Assembly (NCBI GenBank): GCA_023251595.1
Contig: JAHEYM010000038.1
Coordinates: forward strand, 1-14,928
DNA from: Bacteroidota bacterium
Lineage (GTDB): Bacteria > Bacteroidota > Bacteroidia > AKYH767-A > JABDAW01
Direction: 5' to 3'
Length of the DNA: 14,928 bases
Positions 7,596 through 14,928 of the stretch are shown in pieces. A program made the translations under genes and the position numbers. Numbering within the stretch: position 1 is the first letter of the stretch; each line of letters starts with the position of its first letter. The notes beneath the pieces are model-generated. The model searched no databases. It saw only the letters and a list, made by a program, of their open reading frames with translations, and was not told where the DNA came from.

Positions 7596-7695
7596 TATGA
7601 TCTTACCAGCAAATATATTGACGCTGACCAAAGCTGTTTTAATCATTGTAAGCACCTGTTTTTCAATGCTATAAATCAATTGCTTTAATATTTAT

Positions 7696-7724
7696 TGTCA
7701 CAAATACAGTAACTATTTGTGACA
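7696..7724. promoter_or_regulatory. Second 29-bp dyad, same design as the antitoxin operator, with no gene behind it
   Basis: TGTCACAAATA (7696-7706) and TATTTGTGACA (7714-7724) are perfect 11-bp inverted repeats separated by 7 bp. Total length (29 bp) and arm sequence (TGTCrCAAA/TTTGyGACA) match the dyad at 5889-5917. Downstream on the plus strand is only a 7-codon frame (ATG 7753 to TAA 7776). The rest of the gap 7556-7780 shows nothing else I can support. Confidence 0.65.
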
Positions 7725-7780
7725 GGATTCACTCCGTTTTCCTTCCTTTGACATGATGGAATTGGCGAACCGATAATTGT

Positions 7781-8779
7781 TCAAAATTTATTTTGTAAGA
7801 GTTCATCGTAAATTCTTTTTGCTGTTTCGGTACATCGTCTATCGTTTGCATTTATTAAATCGGCATAGACTAATAAAGGTGGTGCAATGTTATCCTTAAC
7901 TTGATCATTCTTCCAGAATTTTTCATACACTTCGACATTCCCATTTTGATCGGGAATCATTTGATATTTTTTTATGAGGTCATTTCTTGTTTCATTGGTA
8001 TATATAGTAAGTTTTGCAGGTCGTAGATTATTTGTTAATAAATCTCCTGCGGGTTCACCACCCCATCTTGTTTTACTATCATGAAATGGCAACTTTTTCC
8101 AGTTCGTAAAATCCTCATCTTTTAGAAATCGGAAAGTTCCGATTTTTATATCTGGCTTTAATCTCAGATCGTAAGCTGCAATCCATTTATTGAGTAATTG
8201 TTGTTTGTTATTGTATTTATATTCGTTTTTGGTGACAGGCAGAATAAATCCTTCCTGCTTCAGACCCCTGATAATATTGGTGATATTTCCGGCTGCTGTT
8301 CCTGTTTGCTCCGCAATTTCGCGATACGGTCTGTTTATCAAATTATCTTCTATCAAAAATTGAAAAACTACTTTTAAACCTGTTTTAGTAAAAGCCCGAT
8401 TCCCTTTATCTCTTTCGGGTTGAAATGGCTTTTGTGTATCTATCCAAACCATCGTCTCCCCTTCATTAAGGTAAATATTGCCATTTGCTTCCAAATATGC
8501 GATATGCCGTTGCCGAAGTTCTTCTTTTATCTTTGGAAAAATTCTGTATGCAACTATCATCAAGGGACCCAAATGTTTCGCTTGTTCTATGATTTTCGGT
8601 AATTGGTGAATTCTCAATTCCTTCTTCACTTCTATGTTGAACTTGGTGGTTCGGTTTTCAATCTTAATATCAATCATTCCGTCCAAATCATCTGCTCCAA
8701 TATCTTTCCACTTGCCGGTGATACCGACATTATTTTTAAGGTTTTCGAGGGCAATATGAATTACTTCGTTATCTCTCAT
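7781..8779 (-). CDS. AbiEi_2-type antitoxin/transcriptional regulator without an adjacent toxin
   Basis: This 332-aa protein resembles the longer AbiEi family (AbiEi_2, type IV toxin-antitoxin regulators). The N-terminal ~110 residues carry a DLDGMIDIKI...NIEVKKEL pattern (D37, E50-V-K52) like the PD-(D/E)XK nuclease fold and the family-typical RHIAYLEANGNIYL (91-104). A winged helix follows at about 135-185 (INRPYREIAEQTGTAAGNI, then GLKQEGFI), and then the C-terminal AbiEi region. I prefer M at 8779 over the longer frame from 8833: the extra 18 residues would be encoded by a palindrome immediately downstream of a consensus -7 box. It stands alone: no nucleotidyltransferase gene lies on its strand between 7780 and 7556 or upstream. 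The only toxin nearby is the broken one of the neighbouring pair. Confidence 0.75.
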   Translation of the reverse strand: MRDNEVIHIALENLKNNVGITGKWKDIGADDLDGMIDIKIENRTTKFNIEVKKELRIHQLPKIIEQAKHLGPLMIVAYRIFPKIKEELRQRHIAYLEANGNIYLNEGETMVWIDTQKPFQPERDKGNRAFTKTGLKVVFQFLIEDNLINRPYREIAEQTGTAAGNITNIIRGLKQEGFILPVTKNEYKYNNKQQLLNKWIAAYDLRLKPDIKIGTFRFLKDEDFTNWKKLPFHDSKTRWGGEPAGDLLTNNLRPAKLTIYTNETRNDLIKKYQMIPDQNGNVEVYEKFWKNDQVKDNIAPPLLVYADLINANDRRCTETAKRIYDELLQNKF

Positions 8780-8838
8780 GTTCACTAATTTTGTACGTAC
8801 ACGAAAACGTGTACGTTTCATATTTGTGAACAAAAGTA
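8779..8838 (-). promoter_or_regulatory. Promoter and 54-bp concentric dyad operator of the AbiEi_2 gene
   Basis: On the minus strand the -7 box TACTTTTG (8831-8838) matches TAnnTTTG. Downstream lies a two-layer palindrome: outer arms TGTTCAC (8779-8785) and GTGAACA (8826-8832), inner arms ACGTACACG (8795-8803) and CGTGTACGT (8808-8816) around AAAA. Both layers share the same centre (between 8805 and 8806). The structure runs from the -7 box to the chosen start codon, suggesting autorepression. Confidence 0.65.
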
Positions 8839-8905
8839 CAAATTATTTATCATTACACATCGGTGAACTTGCAGAAAAACACAACTCCGAACCGGGTTAA
8901 TGTGT

Positions 8906-9378
8906 AATCAGTAACGGTTTTTATGTTCCGGCAGCAGCGACATGCTCACATAAAAAGAGATCGGTAACGGCTTAGTTTACGCAACCTGCAACCAGTAGCG
9001 GTCGGAAAGAAAGCAAAAAGTGAATAGTAACGGTTTTAGATTATTCACCATACGAGCAGTAACGAGTACAGTGTATCGAACTTGTGAACAGTAACGGGTA
9101 CAGCATACACAACCTGCGAGCAGTAACGGGTACAGCATACACAACATGCGAGCAGTAACGGGTACAGTGTACGCAACTTGCGAACAGTAACTGGTACAGC
9201 ATACACAACTTGCGAACAGTAACGGTTTCCGTGACAAGACCCTGCAAGCGGTAACGGTTTTGGTGTACGCACCCTACGAGCAGTAACGCTTTAGGTGCAC
9301 GTACCATGCAAGCAGTAACGAAAGTACCTTCATCCGTAACAAAAATGGTCAAAAACACCCCTTAGCAGTAACGAAACA
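8906..9378. repeat. Degenerate tandem array with a strict 32-bp period
   Basis: Twelve units run from 8959 to 9341. Their core GTAACG begins at 8964, 8995 (GTAGCG), 9027, 9059, 9091, 9123, 9155, 9187 (GTAACT), 9219, 9251, 9283 and 9315: one 31-bp step, then ten of exactly 32. Extra cores lie 53 bp outside each end (8911 and 9368). Units 4-8 are similar throughout (GAGCAGTAACGGGTACAG, then ACACAACyTGC). The others keep mainly the first 12 bp. Because 32 is not divisible by three, several overlapping minus-strand frames stay open, but none is credible as a gene. The stretch 8839-8905 shows nothing else. Confidence 0.9.
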
Positions 9379-9408
9379 TGGTTCCAAACCCCCGTCAGAT
9401 GGAAAAAC

Positions 9409-9463
9409 TGGGTAAGGATGCCATTTTGACCATAAAAATAGCATAATTACGCCACCTTACCCA
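9409..9463. other. Long stem-loop between the 32-bp array and the helicase gene
   Basis: TGGGTAAGG (9409-9417) pairs with CCTTACCCA (9455-9463). Stacked directly on its left side, ATGCCATTTT (9418-9427) pairs with AAAATAGCAT (9435-9444) with one mismatch, leaving a 7-nt loop and a 10-nt bulge on the right. TTTTGACCAT (9424-9433), spanning the upper stem and loop, is also an exact complement of ATGGTCAAAA (9345-9354), so an alternative pairing exists. No T-tract follows, so it is not an obvious terminator. Confidence 0.5.
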
Positions 9464-9534
9464 ACCGATTGGCGAGTGGTAGATGTTTGCCGGTGATCTG
9501 TTGACCCTCATTTTCAAAACCCGCTTTGAAATCC

Positions 9535-9565
9535 TTTGTAGAAAACCCCGCAATTTGTATCTTTC
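9535..9565 (+). promoter_or_regulatory. Probable promoter of the helicase-methyltransferase operon
   Basis: TTTG (9535-9538) is followed after exactly 19 nt by TATCTTTC (9558-9565). This matches the Bacteroidota TTTG-N19-21-TAnnTTTG pattern except for the last base. Transcription would begin near 9572, giving a leader of about 87 nt before the helicase ATG. Confidence 0.45.
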
Positions 9566-9658
9566 GCAAAAATTTGCAGCCTCATATACCAAAGCATAAA
9601 GCATTAGCATGTTGGAACGGTCAAAGATTCCGAGTTGACAAAACAGGAAAGCAAATAA

Positions 9659-12600
9659 ATGGAAAAAACACTGACAAGTATTAACCTTTCTTCAATCCGA
9701 GACAACCGAAATAGAGGTTCGGTTGGGCAGTTCTTGAAAGACAACATCAAGACGGATTCTGATTTGTCAATCGTTTCGGCATACTTCACCATTTACGCTT
9801 ACAACCATCTCAAAGACCAACTCAACAACATCAACGAACTTAAATTTCTGTTTGGTGAACCGACTTTTATTCAAAACCTTGACCCAAGCAAGACAAACAA
9901 ACGGGACTTCAAAATTGAAGACGACAAAATTGTAATCCCTACAGAAAGCCGATTGACACAAAAATCAATCGCAAGAGAATGTGCCGACTGGATTGAAAAG
10001 AAAGTTCAAATTAAGTCAATGGTGAAACCAAGTTTCCTGCACGGAAAAATGTATCATATCACACAACAAAGCGGAGTTGAGAAAGCAGTTTCGGGAAGTT
10101 CAAACTTTACGGTGAACGGACTTGGACTTGGTGGCAGCCCCAACATTGAATTGAATATGCTTGTTGACAATGACCGTGACAGAGCAGACCTCAAACAATG
10201 GTTCAACGAATTGTGGAATGATGAAACAGGAATTGTTGAAGATGTGAAAGGACAAGTGTTAAAATATTTGGAACAACTTTATGTAGAGAACGAACCCGAA
10301 TTTATTTACTTCAAAACTCTCTATCATCTATTTGAAAAGTTTTTGGAGGAACAAGAGAAAGGCGGACTGCTTACAAGACAAACAGGATTTTTTGAGAGTG
10401 AGATTTACAAAATGCTTTACATATTTCAGCAAGACGGAGTGAAAGGAGCAATCAACAAAATTCTCAAACACAATGGATGCATCATTGCCGACAGTGTTGG
10501 TTTAGGAAAAACTTTTGAAGCACTGGCAGTCATAAAATATTTTGAACTCTTCAATGAAAGAGTGTTGGTTTTATGTCCGAAAAAACTGAAAGAGAACTGG
10601 AGTATCTGGAAACAGAATGACGACAGAAATATTTTGATTGATGACAGGTTCGCTTATGATATTCTTTGCCATACTGACTTAGGTAGAAAAGCTGGTTATT
10701 CTGGAGACATCAATTTGGAAACAGTGAAGTGGGGCAATTATGGTTTAGTAGTAATTGACGAAAGCCATAACTTCAGAGGCAATCCGATGGACAAACTGAA
10801 AGACAACGGAGAAATAAAAATGAACCGTGCCAAGTGGCTGATGGAAAAAATTATTAAGAGCGGAGTAAAAACAAAAGTGCTGTTGCTTTCAGCAACACCA
10901 GTGAACAACAACCTTCGTGATTTAAGAAATCAAATTTCAATAATCACCGAAGGAAAAAACGATGCACTGTTTGAAACCACGGGCATCAAAGACATTGCAC
11001 TCTCATTAAAAAATGCTCAAACCAATTTTACAAATTGGGCTGACAACAAAAAAAATCCGAACAGAACAGTAAAACAATTGATTGAAAAATTAGATTCTTC
11101 ATTCTTCAAGTTGTTGGATGAAATGACTATTGCAAGAAGCAGAAAGCACATCATCAATTTTTACAACGCTGAAAAAGAAGTTGGAAAATTTCCAGAGAGA
11201 TTGAAACCAATTTCAATTTATCCGAACATTGATTTGAAAGACCGCTTCTTTACTTACGATGCTCTTAACAAAAAAATTCTTCAATACAAACTTTCAGTGT
11301 TCAATCCTTCGGCTTACATCAAAGAGGACATGAAAAAGAAGTATGAGGACTTAGCAGCAACCACAAGCGTTTTAGGATTTAAGCAAAGTGACCGTGAACA
11401 TTTCCTTATCGGAATGATGAAAATGAATTTTCTGAAACGGTTGGAAAGTTCAATTGAATCATTTGAAATTTCAATGGACAGAACCATTCAGAAAATTGAA
11501 AACTTAGAAAACAAAATCAAAGAGTTTCTGAAATCAAAACAGAAATCACAGCAAGAAGATTTAGAAACATTGCAGCCCGATGAAGATGAGTTGGAAGAAA
11601 ACGGAGATGATATGGAGCAATGGCAAGTTGGTAAGAAACTGAAATTTGATTTGGCAGATTTAGAGTTGGAAGATTGGTTAGACGATTTGCGAAAAGACAA
11701 AGAAGCATTGGTTGATTTATACAACAACGCAGTCGCAGTAACACCTGACAGGGATGCAAAATTGAAATTGCTAAAGCAATTGATAGAAGATAAAGCAAAT
11801 CGTTTCGGAGTAGAATCCGAAACTGGTTTTCGTTCTCTTAATACTCACAACAAAAAAATAATTGTGTTTACTGCATTTGCCGACACCGCAAATTATTTAT
11901 TTGACGAAATAAAAAATTGGGTGCATCACGATTTGAAATTGAACATTGCATTGGTAATGGGTTCGCAGAGCAAAACAAGTTTTGGCAAAGCAGAATATTC
12001 AAACATTCTAACCAACTTCTCACCTATTGCAAAGCAGCGTGACAAAATGAAATCAATGCCACAGGAAGGAAGCATTGATGTATTGATTGCAACTGATTGC
12101 ATCAGCGAAGGACAAAACTTGCAGGATTGCGATTGCTTAATCAACTACGACATTCACTGGAATCCAGTTCGCATCATTCAGCGCTTCGGACGGATAGACC
12201 GTTTGGGAAGCAAGAACGAAAAAATTCAACTCATAAATTTTTGGCCTACAAAAGATTTGGATGCTTACATAAATCTGAAATCAAGAGTGGAAGCACGAAT
12301 GGCTTTGGTTGATGTAACTGCAACGGCAGATGACAATGTTTTGGCAACCGACCAAATTGAAGAACTGATCGAAGAAGATTTAAAATACAGAAACCAACAG
12401 TTGAAACGATTGCAGAAAGAAGTGTTGGACTTGGAAGACATGAATGAAAGTATTTCGCTTACCGATTTTACTTTGGATGATTTCAGAATTGAGTTGCAGA
12501 ATTTTCTTGACAACGAAAGCATGAAAAAGAAAATTCAGGATGCTCCTTTTGGTTTGTATGCAGTTGTGCCTTCGCCATCAGGCACACATACACAACAGTT

Positions 12601-13051
12601 GGACTTGAATAAATTTCAGCAAACAGAAAAAGATATTATTCAGACAGGCGTTGTGTATTGCTTAAAACAAAAAGGCGACACCGAAGGAAACGAAGAAGTG
12701 AATCCGTTGCAACCTTATTTCTTAGTTTACATTTATGAAAACGGACAAGTCCATTTCAATTACACAAACGCAAAACAAATTTTGGAAGTGTATCGCCTCA
12801 TGTGTTCGGGCAAGACAAAGGCGTATGAAATGCTTTGTGATTTGTTCAACTCCGAAACAAACAACGGAGAAAATATGAAACAATATACCGACCTTTTGAA
12901 ACAGGCAGTTGATGAAGTGATTCGTGTTTTCAAAAAACGCAGCACACAAAAATTAACCAATGGCGACAGAGGAGCTTTACTTATTCCTAAATCAAAACAA
13001 GCAGACGACATGAATAATTTTGAACTTGTCACTTGGTTGGTTATTAAATAA
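9659..13051 (+). CDS. PLD-nuclease / SF2 (SNF2-like) helicase fusion, candidate restriction or anti-phage effector
   Basis: This 1130-aa protein has an N-terminal phospholipase-D-type nuclease domain (about 1-190) with HGKMYH (H128, K130), SGSSNFTVNGLG (145-156) and NIELN (162-166). It is followed by a complete superfamily 2 helicase: Walker A ADSVGLGKT (277-285, K284), motif II DESH (367-370), motif III SATP (411-414), IVFTAF (735-740), EGQNLQ (817-822) and motif VI QRFGRIDRLGS (841-851). Two acidic or charged helical stretches (about 600-690 and 897-930) may be coiled coils. An AGGAAAG 7 nt before ATG 9659 supports the start. The next gene, a methyltransferase, begins 3 nt after the stop. 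A translocating ATPase fused to a nuclease beside a methyltransferase suggests cutting of unmodified DNA, comparable in logic to type I/III restriction and to DISARM/BREX helicases. The exact system is not identified. Confidence 0.92.
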   Translation: MEKTLTSINLSSIRDNRNRGSVGQFLKDNIKTDSDLSIVSAYFTIYAYNHLKDQLNNINELKFLFGEPTFIQNLDPSKTNKRDFKIEDDKIVIPTESRLTQKSIARECADWIEKKVQIKSMVKPSFLHGKMYHITQQSGVEKAVSGSSNFTVNGLGLGGSPNIELNMLVDNDRDRADLKQWFNELWNDETGIVEDVKGQVLKYLEQLYVENEPEFIYFKTLYHLFEKFLEEQEKGGLLTRQTGFFESEIYKMLYIFQQDGVKGAINKILKHNGCIIADSVGLGKTFEALAVIKYFELFNERVLVLCPKKLKENWSIWKQNDDRNILIDDRFAYDILCHTDLGRKAGYSGDINLETVKWGNYGLVVIDESHNFRGNPMDKLKDNGEIKMNRAKWLMEKIIKSGVKTKVLLLSATPVNNNLRDLRNQISIITEGKNDALFETTGIKDIALSLKNAQTNFTNWADNKKNPNRTVKQLIEKLDSSFFKLLDEMTIARSRKHIINFYNAEKEVGKFPERLKPISIYPNIDLKDRFFTYDALNKKILQYKLSVFNPSAYIKEDMKKKYEDLAATTSVLGFKQSDREHFLIGMMKMNFLKRLESSIESFEISMDRTIQKIENLENKIKEFLKSKQKSQQEDLETLQPDEDELEENGDDMEQWQVGKKLKFDLADLELEDWLDDLRKDKEALVDLYNNAVAVTPDRDAKLKLLKQLIEDKANRFGVESETGFRSLNTHNKKIIVFTAFADTANYLFDEIKNWVHHDLKLNIALVMGSQSKTSFGKAEYSNILTNFSPIAKQRDKMKSMPQEGSIDVLIATDCISEGQNLQDCDCLINYDIHWNPVRIIQRFGRIDRLGSKNEKIQLINFWPTKDLDAYINLKSRVEARMALVDVTATADDNVLATDQIEELIEEDLKYRNQQLKRLQKEVLDLEDMNESISLTDFTLDDFRIELQNFLDNESMKKKIQDAPFGLYAVVPSPSGTHTQQLDLNKFQQTEKDIIQTGVVYCLKQKGDTEGNEEVNPLQPYFLVYIYENGQVHFNYTNAKQILEVYRLMCSGKTKAYEMLCDLFNSETNNGENMKQYTDLLKQAVDEVIRVFKKRSTQKLTNGDRGALLIPKSKQADDMNNFELVTWLVIK

Positions 13052-13054
13052 ATT

Positions 13055-14928
13055 ATGACAGCAGAAGATTTTAAAAAAGATATTGATAAATCGCTTCGAG
13101 CATTTGCCAGTGGAAACTTCACTGTAAATGCTTTGAAGTTTTTTAAAACTTTGGGTTATGTAACGGAGCGCCAATCTCCATTGCACAAACCAACTTTCAA
13201 AGAATTTTCTGACACTTACATTAACGGAAAAAAGTTTGATGAAGTAAAAGCTAAAGCCAAAGAATGGAAATATGTTGACTTGCTTTTTCAGTTATCAAAA
13301 GAAGAAGTGCTGAAACAAACTTCTTTGTTTGACACAAAGAAAGTTGACAGCACAGTGATTGAAACTTATTTATTCTTTGCAATTCAATTAGAGAAAGAGC
13401 AATACAGCCGAACAGAACTTTCACTCATTACCCGTGAAGTGAACCGCTTGTTCCCAATGCCTGCAATGATTCTGTTCAGGCATGGCAACACACTCACACT
13501 ATCTATAATCAACCGCAGGTTGCATAAGAAAGACGAAAGCAAAGATGTGTTGGAGAAAGTTACACAGATTAAAGACATAAACATTGCAAGCCCACACAGA
13601 GCACACATTGAAATTCTGTTTGACCTTTCGTTTGACGAACTGAAAGAGAAACACCAGTTCACAAACTTTGTTGAGTTGCACAACGCTTGGCAGAGAACGC
13701 TTGACACTAAAGAACTCAATAAGAAATTTTTCAACGAGTTGGCAAATTGGTATTTCTGGGCAACACAAAAAGTTGTGTTTCCTGATGATGCTGAAAAAGA
13801 CAAAGACCTTCGCAATGCAACAGGAGTAATCCGATTGATTACAAGATTGATGTTTGTTTGGTTTCTGAAAGAGAAAAATTTAGTGCCTGATGATTTATTT
13901 GATGAAAAGAAATTAAAACCATTGCTGAAATATTCTGACAAGAATAAAAGCACTTACTACAAAGCCATTCTTCAAAATTTATTTTTTGCAACACTGAATA
14001 CTGAAATGGGAGTTCGCAGATTCAGAATAAAAAGCAAAGATGAAAAGCAAAGAGACGGACATCATTTTATTCATAATGTTTTCCGCTATGAAGATGAGTT
14101 TATAAAACCGAAGGAAACTTTAGAAAAATATTTTGCGAACATTCCTTTTCTCAATGGAGGTTTGTTTGAATGTTTAGATGCAGAGATTGAAAAACCAAAT
14201 AACAAAAAGGAGAAAATCAGAATCGACGGTTTTAGCGACAGAGATGATAATGTGTTGAAAGTGCCTGATGAAATATTCTTTTCAGAGAAAGAAAAAATCA
14301 TTGACCTAAGTGAAATTTACGGAACACCAAAGAAAAGCAAGGAAAAAGTTCGTGGCTTGATTGATATTTTAAGCAGTTACAAATTCACTATTGCAGAGAA
14401 TACACCAATTGAAGAAGAAGTTGCACTTGACCCCGAACTCTTGGGAAATGTTTTTGAAAATCTATTAGCCAACTACAATCCCGAAACGCAAACAACAGCA
14501 CGAAAACAAACAGGAAGTTTTTACACTCCCCGTGAGATTGTAAACTACATGGTTGATGAAAGTTTGATTGCTTATTTAAAACAGAAATTGAACGCCAATG
14601 AAAACACAGAAATAAAAATTCGTGATTTGCTTTCCTATTCACAAAAGGAAATTCAATTTTCTATTGCTGAAAAAGAGAATCTCATTACCGCTATTGACAT
14701 GATAAAAATACTTGACCCTGCATGTGGTAGTGGTGCATTCCCAATGGGAATCTTGCACAAGTTGGTTCATACGCTGCACAAACTTGACCCGAAGAATGAA
14801 CTATGGAAGCAAAGACAAATTGACAAAGCGAGTAGCATTGATGATGCACCCAGTAGAGAAGCTGCAACTGAAACAATTGAGGAAGCATTTGAAAACAATG
14901 AACTGGATTACGGAAGAAAATTGTATTT
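13055..14928 (+). CDS. Eco57I-like N6-adenine DNA methyltransferase (3' end missing)
   Basis: 624 codons are visible and the gene runs off the right edge. The first ~480 residues are a large N-terminal region (MTAEDFKKDIDKSLRAFASG...) as in long Eco57I/type IIG-like methylases, with no nuclease motif I can name. TGSFYTPREIVNYMV (486-500) and the AdoMet-binding motif I LDPACGSGAF (553-562) mark the catalytic domain. The catalytic NPPY would lie beyond the window. Its ATG is 3 nt after the helicase stop, so the two are one operon. It presumably methylates adenine in a target sequence to protect host DNA, while the PLD-helicase supplies the cleaving and translocating activity. Specificity and any further subunits would be encoded to the right. 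Confidence 0.92.
   Translation, partial: MTAEDFKKDIDKSLRAFASGNFTVNALKFFKTLGYVTERQSPLHKPTFKEFSDTYINGKKFDEVKAKAKEWKYVDLLFQLSKEEVLKQTSLFDTKKVDSTVIETYLFFAIQLEKEQYSRTELSLITREVNRLFPMPAMILFRHGNTLTLSIINRRLHKKDESKDVLEKVTQIKDINIASPHRAHIEILFDLSFDELKEKHQFTNFVELHNAWQRTLDTKELNKKFFNELANWYFWATQKVVFPDDAEKDKDLRNATGVIRLITRLMFVWFLKEKNLVPDDLFDEKKLKPLLKYSDKNKSTYYKAILQNLFFATLNTEMGVRRFRIKSKDEKQRDGHHFIHNVFRYEDEFIKPKETLEKYFANIPFLNGGLFECLDAEIEKPNNKKEKIRIDGFSDRDDNVLKVPDEIFFSEKEKIIDLSEIYGTPKKSKEKVRGLIDILSSYKFTIAENTPIEEEVALDPELLGNVFENLLANYNPETQTTARKQTGSFYTPREIVNYMVDESLIAYLKQKLNANENTEIKIRDLLSYSQKEIQFSIAEKENLITAIDMIKILDPACGSGAFPMGILHKLVHTLHKLDPKNELWKQRQIDKASSIDDAPSREAATETIEEAFENNELDYGRKLY

Noticed and set aside
8959..9341. 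CRISPR array
   Set aside because: Units are 32 bp in total with a conserved ~12-bp part and a variable part that itself is repeated between units 4 and 8. Real CRISPRs have longer identical repeats and unique spacers. No cas gene is present.
8977..9358. Three overlapping minus-strand reading frames with Cys/Tyr-rich repeats
   Set aside because: They are a by-product of the 32-bp tandem repeat, which rotates through all frames. No start signal is seen and codon use is not gene-like.
4895..9658. tRNA, rRNA or integrase gene marking an island attachment site
   Set aside because: I looked for cloverleaf-like and CCA-end sequences and recombinase motifs in the gaps and found none. The clover-shaped element at 5691-5825 lacks tRNA arms, including a TTC-containing T-loop.
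13384..13953. 189-aa minus-strand frame inside the methyltransferase
   Set aside because: It is antisense to a well-supported gene, Ser/Phe/Asn-rich, and without recognisable domain or start context.

Overview
The window looks like a chromosome segment from a member of the Bacteroidota, probably an environmental or metagenomic lineage. The evidence is the AT-rich coding style, the near absence of Shine-Dalgarno sequences, several promoters with the Bacteroidota -7 box TAnnTTTG, Bacteroidota-style SucD, FabG and MnmE proteins, and intergenic repeats of the CATCCCGA...GGGATCT kind. Genus cannot be fixed from the sequence.

Region 1 (1-4894) is a core block. On the minus strand, reading right to left, sucD (succinyl-CoA synthetase alpha), fabG (3-oxoacyl-ACP reductase) and a large membrane-anchored von Willebrand A-type protein, cut by the left edge and starting at TTG, probably form one transcript. 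mnmE (tRNA U34 modification GTPase) diverges from sucD across a 54-bp gap. mnmE carries an in-frame insertion made of three copies of a short DNA repeat.

Region 2 (4895-5933) holds almost no protein-coding sequence. It contains two different fold-back elements. One is a ~310-bp nested imperfect palindrome with a perfect 22-bp core stem. The other is a 135-bp element with perfect 22-bp terminal inverted repeats and a cloverleaf-like interior. One doubtful small ORF lies between them.

Region 3 (5889-8838) is toxin-antitoxin territory. A DUF6088/AbiEi-like antitoxin gene overlaps by 4 nt an AbiEii-type nucleotidyltransferase toxin gene that is broken by an in-frame TAA at codon 50. A 29-bp dyad operator covers the antitoxin promoter, and a second dyad of the same length and design lies beyond the toxin with no gene behind it. 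An AbiEi_2-type antitoxin/regulator without any visible toxin follows on the minus strand. Its promoter and leader sit in a 54-bp concentric palindrome.

Region 4 (8839-9658) is non-coding. It holds a degenerate tandem array with a strict 32-bp period, a long hairpin, and a plausible promoter for the next genes.

Region 5 (9659-14928) is a two-gene candidate restriction or anti-phage module: a 1130-aa fusion of a PLD-type nuclease domain and an SF2/SNF2-type helicase, followed 3 nt later by a large Eco57I-like adenine methyltransferase cut by the right edge. With the AbiE-like genes this makes a defence island starting directly after mnmE. Its right border and any further subunits are outside the window.
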